NCBI GenBank assembly: GCA_011364975.1
Contig: RDOE01000007.1
Span: forward strand, 1 to 63,704
Reading direction: 5' to 3'
Source of the DNA: Promethearchaeota archaeon
GTDB taxonomy: Archaea > Asgardarchaeota > Lokiarchaeia > Sigyniarchaeales > SOKP01
DNA: 63,704 nt
The position numbers were made by a program, and so were the translations under genes. A model generated the notes under the pieces. The model did not search any database, was not told where the DNA came from, and saw only the letters and a list, made by a program, of their open reading frames with translations. This document shows, piece by piece, positions 1-8,043 of the stretch (position 1 is its first letter; every line of letters begins with the position of its first letter).

Positions 1-223
1 AATATGGAATCTCTAAATCATCTAATAGCCTTGCAAATGGTGTTTCATCAAATTCCTTCATGTTTACTAAGAAATCTACGGTAATAAAGTCAACTTTTTT
101 CCCTTTTAAAAATTCTACTAATTTAGACGTATCTGTGTTTTGAAAGTATTTTGCATCTTCTTTTGAGGACATATACGCAATAATTTTTTTAGTTTTCACA
201 GGCTTTATTTCCAACACTTCCAT
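1..223 (-). CDS. unknown protein, partial (runs off the left edge)
   Basis: An open frame on the minus strand begins with ATG at 223 and runs off the window after 74 codons. The peptide starts MEVLEIKPVKTKKIIAYMSS and contains a charged segment followed by VDFITVDFLVNMKEFDETPF. A GAGGTG Shine-Dalgarno-like motif lies about 8 bases upstream of the ATG, which supports this start over the ATG at 231, which hits a stop at once. The family is not recognised. The gene is divergent from the hydrogenase operon, so the 224-540 gap should hold promoters for both. Confidence 0.6.
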   Translation of the reverse strand, partial: MEVLEIKPVKTKKIIAYMSSKEDAKYFQNTDTSKLVEFLKGKKVDFITVDFLVNMKEFDETPFARLLDDLEIPY

Positions 224-540
224 TATGTCATACACCTCTTTATTATTTTATTTTTAGAGAGTAATTTCTAAGTAAATATTCAAATAGTTATAATATAAAG
301 AATTTGACAAGAAGAATTCTAAATGTTTTGATAAATTAAATTATCAAAAATTAATGTTACACAATTTTTTTAGTTAGGCGAAATTCGTCATCATATGTTA
401 TATTTCAAAGAAGTCATGATCAATTTGATATGTTTATATGCTTGAAAAACATTTCATCACTTGAAGAAAATAAAATTTGTCATAAAAAAAATTTAGTAAA
501 TTTAGTTGATTAAAATAAGTAGGAGTTGAAATGAATAAAG
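224..540. promoter_or_regulatory. divergent intergenic region upstream of the hydrogenase operon
   Basis: This AT-rich stretch of 317 bases separates two divergent genes and must carry promoters in both directions. I see no RNA gene. It contains the 16-base sequence at 392-407 (core CATATG) that recurs exactly at 6213-6228 beyond the other end of the operon. AGGAG at 521-525 is a ribosome binding site for the operon. No individual TATA box can be assigned with confidence in such AT-rich DNA. Confidence 0.4.
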
Positions 541-3087
541 TTGGACATTTATTCTATTTTATCTCATTCTATGAGAAGAAAGATATTATATCTTCTTGAA
601 AAAGAAGGTTTTATTTCTTACACAGACTTAATGGATAAATTAAACCTTGAACAAACTGGCCAATTAAATTTCCATTTAAAAAAACTCAATAATTTAATTG
701 GAAAAGATAAAAAATCTTATTTCTTAACTGATGATGGAAAGCAAATTTTAAGGATTTTAAGTATAAATAAACGAATTTTATCAGGTGAAGATCTTGAATA
801 TTTAAAATCTAAAGGTAGTGAAGTAAATAGGATTGGAGTTATTATCTGTAATTGCAATACCGAAATATCTAATGTTTTGAATATAAATTCGTTGGAAAGT
901 TATGTAAGTAAGCTTAATAATGTTGTCTCTGTGAAAATACTTAATAATTTATGCCAAGAAAGAAATCAAACTAAGATAAAAAACTGGATAACGGAAAATT
1001 TTATAAACAAAATTGTAATCGCAGCATGTTCTCCGAGGACCCACCAACATATTTTTGAACGTCTATTTCAAGGCATTATTGATAAAACTAATCTAGATAT
1101 CGCAAATATAAGAGAACAGTGTTGTTGGGTACACTATTCAATGAAAGATCAATTAGACAACCTTATAATCCTTAAAAAAGCTCAATTAATTATTGAAGCC
1201 ACTGTAATAAGATGCAGTTTACAAAAGGAGGTTAAAATAAAACGCGTAGAGGTTGAAAAAAGTTGTGTAATTTTAGGAGGAGGCATTGCTGGAATGAGTG
1301 TCGCTTTAAATCTATCTCGGGCAGGCTTTAAAGTATATCTTATTGAAAAATCTCCTACTTTGGGAGGCAAAATAGCACGATGGCATAAAATTTCTGAAAT
1401 GGGAGATTGTTCAATTTGTTTTACCTCTGAAGTAATTGGAGAACTCGTAAGAGAAGAAAATATTGAAATATTGACTAATACGCAGATATGCGACATTTCA
1501 GGAGAGATAGGTAATTTTTCTATTGAATTAATTAAAAATCCTCGCTATGTGGATGAACAAAAATGTACTGGCTGCACTCAATGTGTCGAAGTTTGCGCTA
1601 AAGAAGCAACAAATGAATTTGATTTTGGATTATCCACTAGAAAAACTATTTATTATCCATTTCAAAATTGTTATCCATATGTACCTGTTATTAACGAGGA
1701 GGATATTAATTATTGTTTAGAATGCAGAGTTTGTGAACGTGTGTGTGTTAATGGTGCCATAAATTTAGAAAAAACAGAATCTAAAATAAAATTAAAAGCT
1801 GGAGCAATTGTATTAGCTATAGGATCAGATATTTATAATAATTTAGATGATTACAATTACAATCCAAAAAATAATATTATTAACTCCGCTGAATTTGAGC
1901 GCATTATTTCCTCAGATGGGATAACTGAAGGAAAAATAGTTAAGCTTTCAAATGGAAAACCTGTTCAGACAATATCAATTATTCAAGAGGTTGGACCATC
2001 AAACTATTTATGTGATTATATGGATGAGGTAGCCCTTAAATATATCAAAATTATCGAAATGAAAAATCCTGGTTGTGAAGTCAATGTTTTTTATGACCTA
2101 AATAAATTAAAAGAAAAAGACGAAATAATACTTAGATATACTCATCCTCGATTTCTATATGCGAATGAAATAAATGTATCTACAAATGGTAAATCTAATT
2201 ACGTTATAGCAGATTCGATAGAATTTCAGAGTGATTTAATAATTTTAAATGCGAAATTTATTCCTAATCGCGATCTAAAAAACCTAAGAAAAATCATTGA
2301 TTTCAATTTAAATGAAAATGGATTTATAATAGAAGGAACTCTCGCTTCAGGTATTTTTGGAGTTGGTACTGTTTACGGGCCATTAGATTATAAATCAACA
2401 ATATCTACAGTTAATAATATTACCTTAAAAATAATATCTCTATTATCCAACGATTTTTTATTAGCAGAATATACTGGAATTGAAATAGATGAGGAGAAAT
2501 GTGGTTTATGTAATCTATGTATCTTATCTTGTCCTTATAATGCAATTATTATAGATTCTGAAAAAATAGCTATCGATAAATTCAAATGTAAAGGATGTGG
2601 CATGTGTGTTAGTGCATGCCCCACCAACGCTATTGAGATGAATCTTAATTCTTCTGAAAAGATCATTAAAACAATTGAAGCATTTTCGAAATTTAATAAA
2701 AGCCCCAAAATAATTGCATTTTGTTGTCAATCATGTGGTTATGCTGCTGCTGATGATGCAGGATTGAAAAGGATACTATATAGTCCCAACATTTTTATAA
2801 TTTCTGTTCCATGCGCAGGAAGGGTCGATAGTGAATTTATACTTAAATCTTTCGAGATGGGTTTTGATGGAGTAATGGTGATTGGTTGTAGAAAGGATTC
2901 CTGCAGATATTATGATGGTATAGAAAAGGTTAATAAGAAAATTCTAATATTAAAAGGAATTATCGGTCCTAAACTAAATAAAAGGATAACTTTGAAGAGG
3001 ATTAACTCTGTAGAAGGTCACAAATTTGCAAGAATTTCAAATAATATATATCAATTTATTTTAGAGGAGATGAAAAATGAAACTTAA
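541..3087 (+). CDS. winged-helix-HdrA-MvhD fusion protein
   Basis: This 848-aa protein joins three parts. Residues 1-82 form a winged-helix (ArsR/DUF7347-like) domain of the kind that binds DNA. Residues about 98-640 are HdrA-like: an early CNC motif, a FAD dinucleotide-binding stretch GGGIAGMSVALNLSRAG at about 243-259, GDCSIC near 290, and ferredoxin clusters near 341-352 and 391-403. Two further 4Fe-4S motifs (CGLCNLCILSCP near 653, CKGCGMCVSACP near 683) precede a C-terminal MvhD domain from about 720 (FCCQSCGYAAAD, VPCAGRVD, GCRKDSCRY). HdrA bifurcates electrons at FAD, and MvhD passes electrons from hydrogenase. The frame opens with TTG at 541. An ATG at 531, better placed behind AGGAG, is in another frame. 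The next gene overlaps the 3' end. No HdrB or HdrC is present in the window. Confidence 0.88.
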   Translation: MDIYSILSHSMRRKILYLLEKEGFISYTDLMDKLNLEQTGQLNFHLKKLNNLIGKDKKSYFLTDDGKQILRILSINKRILSGEDLEYLKSKGSEVNRIGVIICNCNTEISNVLNINSLESYVSKLNNVVSVKILNNLCQERNQTKIKNWITENFINKIVIAACSPRTHQHIFERLFQGIIDKTNLDIANIREQCCWVHYSMKDQLDNLIILKKAQLIIEATVIRCSLQKEVKIKRVEVEKSCVILGGGIAGMSVALNLSRAGFKVYLIEKSPTLGGKIARWHKISEMGDCSICFTSEVIGELVREENIEILTNTQICDISGEIGNFSIELIKNPRYVDEQKCTGCTQCVEVCAKEATNEFDFGLSTRKTIYYPFQNCYPYVPVINEEDINYCLECRVCERVCVNGAINLEKTESKIKLKAGAIVLAIGSDIYNNLDDYNYNPKNNIINSAEFERIISSDGITEGKIVKLSNGKPVQTISIIQEVGPSNYLCDYMDEVALKYIKIIEMKNPGCEVNVFYDLNKLKEKDEIILRYTHPRFLYANEINVSTNGKSNYVIADSIEFQSDLIILNAKFIPNRDLKNLRKIIDFNLNENGFIIEGTLASGIFGVGTVYGPLDYKSTISTVNNITLKIISLLSNDFLLAEYTGIEIDEEKCGLCNLCILSCPYNAIIIDSEKIAIDKFKCKGCGMCVSACPTNAIEMNLNSSEKIIKTIEAFSKFNKSPKIIAFCCQSCGYAAADDAGLKRILYSPNIFIISVPCAGRVDSEFILKSFEMGFDGVMVIGCRKDSCRYYDGIEKVNKKILILKGIIGPKLNKRITLKRINSVEGHKFARISNNIYQFILEEMKNET

Positions 3088-3835
3088 ATTGATTATAACT
3101 TCATTATCATCCTGTAGTGGTTGTATTTCCACATTACTTACTCTAGATATATTTCCTCAATTTTTTGAACGGACTGAAATTGAATATTTTCCTTTTATTT
3201 CTGATAATATAGAAATCTATGATTGTGATATTGCGTTAATAGAAGGGTCTGTTACAGAGCAAACACAAATCAAATATTTAAAAGAAATAAGAAAAAATAC
3301 TAAAAAGCTATACGCTCTAGGCACCTGTTCAGCATTTGGAGGTATTGTGAGTTTATCTACTAAAAAATTTTCGCAACCAATCTCAGACTTCGTTGAAATC
3401 GATGGAATGATACCTGGGTGTCCTCCTCCATCAATTTTGCTTGGAAATAATATGATCCGATTAATCGAAAATAAAAATATCATTTTAGATGAAAAAAACA
3501 TGTGTTCTACATGTCCACTTCGCTATTCTTTAAAAATACCTACACTCTCACAAGTTGAGAGGCTTATGCCTAAAAACAGTGATATAGATTTTCCAGAAGG
3601 CAATTTAATATGCTTTCTTAAGAAAGGAGTCCTATGTATGGGGCCAATTACTCGAAATGGATGTGAGAGTATTTGTATTAATCAAGGAATTCCTTGTGAA
3701 GGGTGCATGGGTCCAATTTCGAAAGAATTTACTTCTAATTTAGTAAACTTTCTTAGTCTTTTTAATATCAATGAAGAACTTAGAACATATGAAGGAATTT
3801 TTTATAGGTTTTCAAAACCCAAACTGAAGAGGTGA
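3077..3835 (+). CDS. mvhG: [NiFe] hydrogenase small subunit, MvhG-like
   Basis: The 252-aa protein has the small-subunit cysteine pattern: SSCSGC near residues 13-17, LGTCSAFGG near 93, and PGCPPP near 115. These bind the iron-sulfur cluster next to the active site. Later cysteines (CSTCPLRY and the GIPCEGCMGP region) match F420-non-reducing hydrogenase small subunits. Its role is to carry electrons from the NiFe site to the MvhD domain of the upstream fusion. A strong AGAGGAGAT ribosome binding site (3063-3071) lies 5 bases before the ATG, inside the upstream gene; the two genes overlap by 11 bases. No signal peptide is seen, so it is cytoplasmic. Confidence 0.88.
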   Translation: MKLKLIITSLSSCSGCISTLLTLDIFPQFFERTEIEYFPFISDNIEIYDCDIALIEGSVTEQTQIKYLKEIRKNTKKLYALGTCSAFGGIVSLSTKKFSQPISDFVEIDGMIPGCPPPSILLGNNMIRLIENKNIILDEKNMCSTCPLRYSLKIPTLSQVERLMPKNSDIDFPEGNLICFLKKGVLCMGPITRNGCESICINQGIPCEGCMGPISKEFTSNLVNFLSLFNINEELRTYEGIFYRFSKPKLKR

Positions 3836-3840
3836 AAATA

Positions 3841-5142
3841 ATGGATAAAGTTATAGATATTTGTACTAGGGTTGAGGGTCATGGTAATTTGAATTTTGTT
3901 TTCAAAAGTGAAGAATTATCTCATACGGAATTTACATTTTCTTTATATCGAGGATTTGAGAATATTTTAATTGGTAAAAAACTCTGTGACGTGCCAAAAA
4001 TAGTATCCCGAATATGTGGTTTGTGTTATTCTTCTCAAACAATTGCTAGCTGTAAGGCAATAGAAGATATTTATGGAATTGAGCCATCAATTCAATCTAT
4101 ATTGTTAAGAAAACTATTAATGACCTCAGAGTTGATAAAATCGCATCTATTACATTTTTTCTTTCAAACTCTTCCCGATCTTCTCAAAATTCTTGATATT
4201 AATGGACATATTAATAATGCCTACGATATATTTAATTATAATGACCAATTTACATCTAATGTATATAATTTATTGAAAATTAGCTCAGACATTAACCGAT
4301 TAATAGGAGGTAGAGTGATTCATCCAATCACGGTTATTCCTGGAGGAGTAATTAACAACCCAGAAAAAAAAAATCTCCTTTTAATACAAAAATATCTAAA
4401 ACGAGCCAAAGATTATGCTCAAGATTTAATCGAATATTTTATCACCCTTTTTTCTAAATATAATCCTCCGAATGAATATGATCTATCAAAATTATCATTT
4501 TTAGGGCTTTCAAATGAGAATATACATTCCAGATATGAGGGAGACATTATTATAAAACAACTTGAATCGAAACCACAATTATTTGCACCACACAATTATC
4601 AAGACTTTTTTAATAAAGATCAAGAACTATATGGCATCAACTTTCATACAATAAGAGGTAGCAAGGTCTTAACTGGGCCCTATTCTAGATTTAATATTAA
4701 AAGGGATTATTCCAATGACATAATATCCGATTACGTAAACCAATTTGAAAAACCCTGGAAAAAAAGTCTTTTATTCATGAATTTACTACAATTAATTGAA
4801 ATCTTTCTCGAAATCATTCAAAATTTAGAGACTATAAATGATGACTTAATTTCAAGTAAGTGGAATATTACCTCTCTTAAAGTTATTAAAAATAGAGATG
4901 GAATTGGAGTAGTAGAAGCCCCTAGGGGGTTATTAATGCATCATTATCATATTGATAACAATCAAAGAATTGACGGCGTGAAATTATTTATTGCAACTGA
5001 GATAAATTTACCGATTATTAACGAGATGATCGCTAAATATGCGCAAGAATTATTTTTAAAGCATGATATTAACACTGTTAAAGACAAAGTTCAAATAATG
5101 TTAAGAGCTTTTGATCCATGCATTTCCTGTCTTTCACATTAG
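3841..5142 (+). CDS. mvhA: [NiFe] hydrogenase large subunit, MvhA-like, without C-terminal tail
   Basis: The 433-aa protein carries both NiFe ligand pairs: RICGLC at residues 57-62 and DPCISC at 425-430. It should form the H2-activating subunit with the MvhG-like protein. ATG 3841 is preferred over GTG 3832 because GAGGTGA (3829-3835), which is also the end of the small-subunit gene, is an ideally spaced ribosome binding site. Two oddities stand out. The protein ends exactly at the His after DPCxxC (CLSH then stop), so it lacks the tail normally removed by a maturation protease. The position three residues after RICGLC is Gln, where most enzymes have His. Both are known from H2-sensing regulatory hydrogenases. 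Overall sequence is closer to group 3 MvhA. Confidence 0.88.
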   Translation: MDKVIDICTRVEGHGNLNFVFKSEELSHTEFTFSLYRGFENILIGKKLCDVPKIVSRICGLCYSSQTIASCKAIEDIYGIEPSIQSILLRKLLMTSELIKSHLLHFFFQTLPDLLKILDINGHINNAYDIFNYNDQFTSNVYNLLKISSDINRLIGGRVIHPITVIPGGVINNPEKKNLLLIQKYLKRAKDYAQDLIEYFITLFSKYNPPNEYDLSKLSFLGLSNENIHSRYEGDIIIKQLESKPQLFAPHNYQDFFNKDQELYGINFHTIRGSKVLTGPYSRFNIKRDYSNDIISDYVNQFEKPWKKSLLFMNLLQLIEIFLEIIQNLETINDDLISSKWNITSLKVIKNRDGIGVVEAPRGLLMHHYHIDNNQRIDGVKLFIATEINLPIINEMIAKYAQELFLKHDINTVKDKVQIMLRAFDPCISCLSH

Positions 5143-5175
5143 TAAAAATGTAATATTTAATTTAACTTTACACCT

Positions 5176-6204
5176 ATGGAGAAGTATCAGATAATGAACG
5201 AAGAAAAAAGCTGCAATTTTGCTAACTTATGTGAAATCTATCTCCTTTATTTTGATGAGGTTATTGGACATGTATTTCTATTGACTTGCCCAGAAGATAT
5301 AATATCTATTGATCCTACAAAAAAAAGTATTATCATGCATCATCCTATCTGGTTTTTAGAACTTGAAGATGATAAAACAATAAATCGAATAGATTTAGAG
5401 TATAATGAAGTTATGTATTTTGCGAGAAAATTTATAATAACTTCAGGAAGAACTAAAAAAAGAGCCGGTTCAACGGAAGAACAAAATGAAACAATAATAT
5501 TAATAATAACTCTTTCAGCTAATCTTGATATATTTGGAGGAGAGTTATTAAATCTATTAACTAGTAATCTTATGCATGAATTTAAGGACACACTTTATGA
5601 AGTAATAGAATCAGAAATAGCAAAATTAGAAATAATTAAAACTACAAAGATTATGCAAAAGATCGAAAAAGGAGATCAAATAAAGAAAAGAATAAAAATC
5701 ATAATTAATTCCGTTTGCGAAAATTATTTTTCTTCCATAATCAAACAGACTGATGCAATCTCTATTAAGCTCCAAAAAGCAATTTCTTACTTAATATTCA
5801 AGGGGATAGATATAGATCATATAGTTAGACAGTCTCATACTAAAGAATTCTCCAATATTAGATTATTCGATTATGATAAAATAAAAAAAAGTGATATTGA
5901 AACAAAAGAAAAATTTGAATTAATAAGCATTAACCCAATTAATGATTGTCAAGAATTTGAAATATTAATAAAAAATGTTTATTACAAGCCTTTAAATAAT
6001 TTAAGAGCTAAGGTTAGTTATATTCAAGATTTTTTCGAACAAGAAATTCTTAATGAAGGAATAGAAAAGTGCTTACCAGATGAGGAGTTACTCTTAGTTG
6101 TTCCGATTCCTAAAAAAATAAATGAATATATTTTTTCAATTATTAAAGATTCGACAAAAAAGAAATTATATTCTCGTAAACTAAATTTAGATTTAGATTT
6201 TTAA
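5176..6204 (+). CDS. unknown protein, possible longin-like N-terminus
   Basis: This 342-aa protein follows mvhA by 33 bases on the same strand and may belong to the hydrogenase operon. The N-terminal 130 residues alternate beta-like and helical stretches, including YLLYFDEVIGHVFLL and a long amphipathic helix ending in NLLTSNLMHEF. They resemble the profilin-like longin/roadblock-type domains common in Asgard archaea, but this is inference from pattern only. The middle is Lys/Ile-rich and helical. The C-terminus (about 230-342) looks like a second alpha/beta domain. There are no cysteine clusters and no transmembrane segments. ATG 5176 is taken; ATG 5194, with GGAG upstream, is an alternative start. 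Confidence 0.7.
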   Translation: MEKYQIMNEEKSCNFANLCEIYLLYFDEVIGHVFLLTCPEDIISIDPTKKSIIMHHPIWFLELEDDKTINRIDLEYNEVMYFARKFIITSGRTKKRAGSTEEQNETIILIITLSANLDIFGGELLNLLTSNLMHEFKDTLYEVIESEIAKLEIIKTTKIMQKIEKGDQIKKRIKIIINSVCENYFSSIIKQTDAISIKLQKAISYLIFKGIDIDHIVRQSHTKEFSNIRLFDYDKIKKSDIETKEKFELISINPINDCQEFEILIKNVYYKPLNNLRAKVSYIQDFFEQEILNEGIEKCLPDEELLLVVPIPKKINEYIFSIIKDSTKKKLYSRKLNLDLDF

Positions 6205-6216
6205 ATATAACATATG

Positions 6217-7170
6217 TTATATTTCATAAGTTGTTAGAAATTTTTTAAGATTCTCAAAATCTTTTCCCGTTAGTGTATTTAATACCATATTAAAAGAATC
6301 TTCCTGCTTATTTTTGGTTACAGCCATTAAGACTGAGCCATTACTTACTTCCTTTACCAAAATATAATTATTATCACTCTCATAGATAACGGTAGTTAGT
6401 TCTAATGGTGAAACTTGTTCATTTAAGAGTTCTTTGATTTTAGTAAAAATTTGATATATATTAGAATCAAGAGTGGACATTTCAAATTTTAAAAATTGAA
6501 GTGGTTTACTCTCAAATTTACCTAACGTAGAGGCTATTAGTAAACCATCTGGTTGGTTGAACAATAAATATTCAGAAAGAGTATTAAGTTTTAATTGGTC
6601 TAATAGATGTCTGACTTTTCCAAGACGTTGTAACGCTAAAGTATTTTGTTGTATCTGATAATCAAGAACCTCAATTAATCTATGCTGTGCACTTCCCTCT
6701 TTCACAGAAACAGGTGTAAATTCAAGCTTCAATTTTAAATCATCATTTATCCCTTCAATTAACTCCTCATATATTTTATCTTCTTTAGAGTTTTGAAGAT
6801 CAATTTTATTTAGGAGAACATATACTTTATTAATCTCTGGGCTAAATTCAAATATGTATTTAACAAAATTATCAAAAGTATCTTTAGTTTTTGAATCTTC
6901 AACAGAAGAATCAACCATAAATACTGCTGTAGAGACTTCTGAAAAAACTAACTCACGTTGTGATTCTGAAAAATATCTTTCCATATATGTTTCTTGTCCA
7001 CCTAGATCCCAAATTGAAAGTTCCATTATTCCTCGGAAAATAAAATTTTCTCTAGAAACTCCCTTTGTTGGTTTTAAATTAAGGACCTTCATGAAATTAT
7101 AGCCTAAACAAGTAGTTCTCATTAAACTTGTTTTACCAGCACCAGCAGGACCAAAAAGAAGTACTTTAAT
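6217..7170 (-). CDS. Rag/Gtr-like GTPase with C-terminal roadblock-like domain, apparent ATT start
   Basis: From 7170 the protein is 317 aa with a complete GTPase core: P-loop GPAGAGKTS at residues 7-15, WDLGGQE at 54-60 and NKID at 121-124. The C-terminal third (about 195-317) looks like a roadblock/LC7 domain, the architecture of eukaryotic Rag GTPases. The first ATG in frame (7122) lies inside the P-loop helix and would remove the nucleotide site. A stop sits at 7177-7179, and no ATG, GTG or TTG lies between it and 7122. A GGTGAT ribosome binding site (7176-7181) is 5 bases before ATT 7168-7170, or 2 before ATA 7171-7173, so a rare non-AUG start is inferred. It is convergent with the preceding gene. 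Confidence 0.82.
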   Translation of the reverse strand: MKVLLFGPAGAGKTSLMRTTCLGYNFMKVLNLKPTKGVSRENFIFRGIMELSIWDLGGQETYMERYFSESQRELVFSEVSTAVFMVDSSVEDSKTKDTFDNFVKYIFEFSPEINKVYVLLNKIDLQNSKEDKIYEELIEGINDDLKLKLEFTPVSVKEGSAQHRLIEVLDYQIQQNTLALQRLGKVRHLLDQLKLNTLSEYLLFNQPDGLLIASTLGKFESKPLQFLKFEMSTLDSNIYQIFTKIKELLNEQVSPLELTTVIYESDNNYILVKEVSNGSVLMAVTKNKQEDSFNMVLNTLTGKDFENLKKFLTTYEI

Positions 7171-7175
7171 TATGT

Positions 7176-7181
7176 ATCACC
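7176..7181 (-). promoter_or_regulatory. Shine-Dalgarno site that decides a non-AUG start
   Basis: On the minus strand the bases read GGTGAT, a perfect match to the anti-Shine-Dalgarno core, followed by ACATA and then ATT. The spacing of 5 bases points to ATT at 7168-7170 as the initiation codon of the Rag-like GTPase. Confidence 0.6.
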
Positions 7182-7404
7182 GTTATAGTTTTAAATCAGA
7201 ATTAAAGTGATAATTGAATTTATTATATTATAATTTAATCTTTTTGTTTAAATTATAACTCATTCTTTATTTAATTTTTTCTAATTTTTAAAGTATTATT
7301 TAGGGTCGAAGAGAAATACTCACATAGACGATTTAATTAAATATAACTTTTAATTACCAATATTAAGGTAAATAAATACATAAAATCAATATTGGAGACT
7401 TATA

Positions 7405-7906
7405 ATGGATTTATTAAAATATATCAGAAATGTACCTGATTTTCCTGTAAAAGGTATACAATTTAAAGATGTTACTACTTTGGCTAAGAATTTCCCTGCT
7501 TTTAAAGAATCATGTGATTTAATAATTAAAAAGTATAAAAAGAAAGGGATTACTAAAGTTGCAGCAATTGAAGCCCGAGGTTATGTTTGGGGCGGTGTAA
7601 TTGCTTATCAGTTAGGTGCAGGTTTTGTCCTTATGAGAAAACCGGGAAAACTACCTGCTGATACATTGAGTGAGGAATATGAACTTGAGTATGGGACTGA
7701 TAAAATAGAAATGCATAAAGATGCTATATAAAAAGGAGAAAAAGTCTTACTTTTTGATGATTTATTAGCCACTGGAGGTACATCAAAAGCAGCGTGTAAC
7801 TTAATAGAAAAAGCAGGAGGGCTTATTTACTGGAAGTTTACATGGGAGGGATAAACTAGAAGGGTATGATGTTATGAGCCTTCTTGATATCCCAGTAGAA
7901 GAATAA
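7405..7906 (+). pseudogene. apt: adenine phosphoribosyltransferase, broken
   Basis: The reading frame from ATG 7405 (GGAG upstream) encodes a normal APT N-terminus: VPDFPVKGIQFKDVTTL, then AAIEARGY and a loop with RKPGKLPADT. It meets TAA at 7729-7731. The same frame continues after the stop with [21 protein letters not shown], the PRPP-binding motif, and with the following helix up to AGG. The sequence then jumps frame. The C-terminus [20 protein letters not shown] is read in the next frame up to TAA 7904-7906. Compared with the family, about 8-10 residues are missing at the jump. One nonsense change plus a frame-shifting deletion mean no functional APT. The intact enzyme would convert adenine and PRPP to AMP. 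Confidence 0.85.
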
Positions 7907-7936
7907 TAAAAATAAAAACTCTGATATAAGAACCCA

Positions 7937-7970
7937 CTTTTTTCCCTTAATTTTCTCTTTATTTTTTATG
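7937..7970 (+). terminator. T-rich tract after the apt pseudogene
   Basis: Several runs of 4-6 T (CTTTTTTCCC, TTTTCTC, ATTTTTTATG) follow the apt remnant on the plus strand. Archaeal transcription commonly ends at such tracts. It would separate apt from the glycine cleavage operon. Confidence 0.35.
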
Positions 7971-8030
7971 CTTAAAACTTAAATAATTCTCTGTACTTTA
8001 TACTCACAGTATCAAATTTCACACATTTAA

Positions 8031-8036
8031 AGGTGG
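8031..8036 (+). promoter_or_regulatory. Shine-Dalgarno site supporting a non-AUG gcvT start
   Basis: AGGTGG precedes the ATA-ATT pair at 8041-8046, with 4 bases to ATA and 7 to ATT. It supports initiation at 8044 rather than the ATG at 8101, before which no comparable motif is well placed. Confidence 0.55.
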
Positions 8037-8043
8037 GTATATA

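Noticed and set aside
1182..1496. 104-aa minus-strand frame inside the HdrA gene
   Set aside because: It lies antisense to a conserved FAD-binding region, with no family resemblance; a shadow frame.
7720..7850. Programmed readthrough or frameshifting in apt
   Set aside because: The frame jump also loses 8-10 conserved residues, so recoding would not restore the enzyme.
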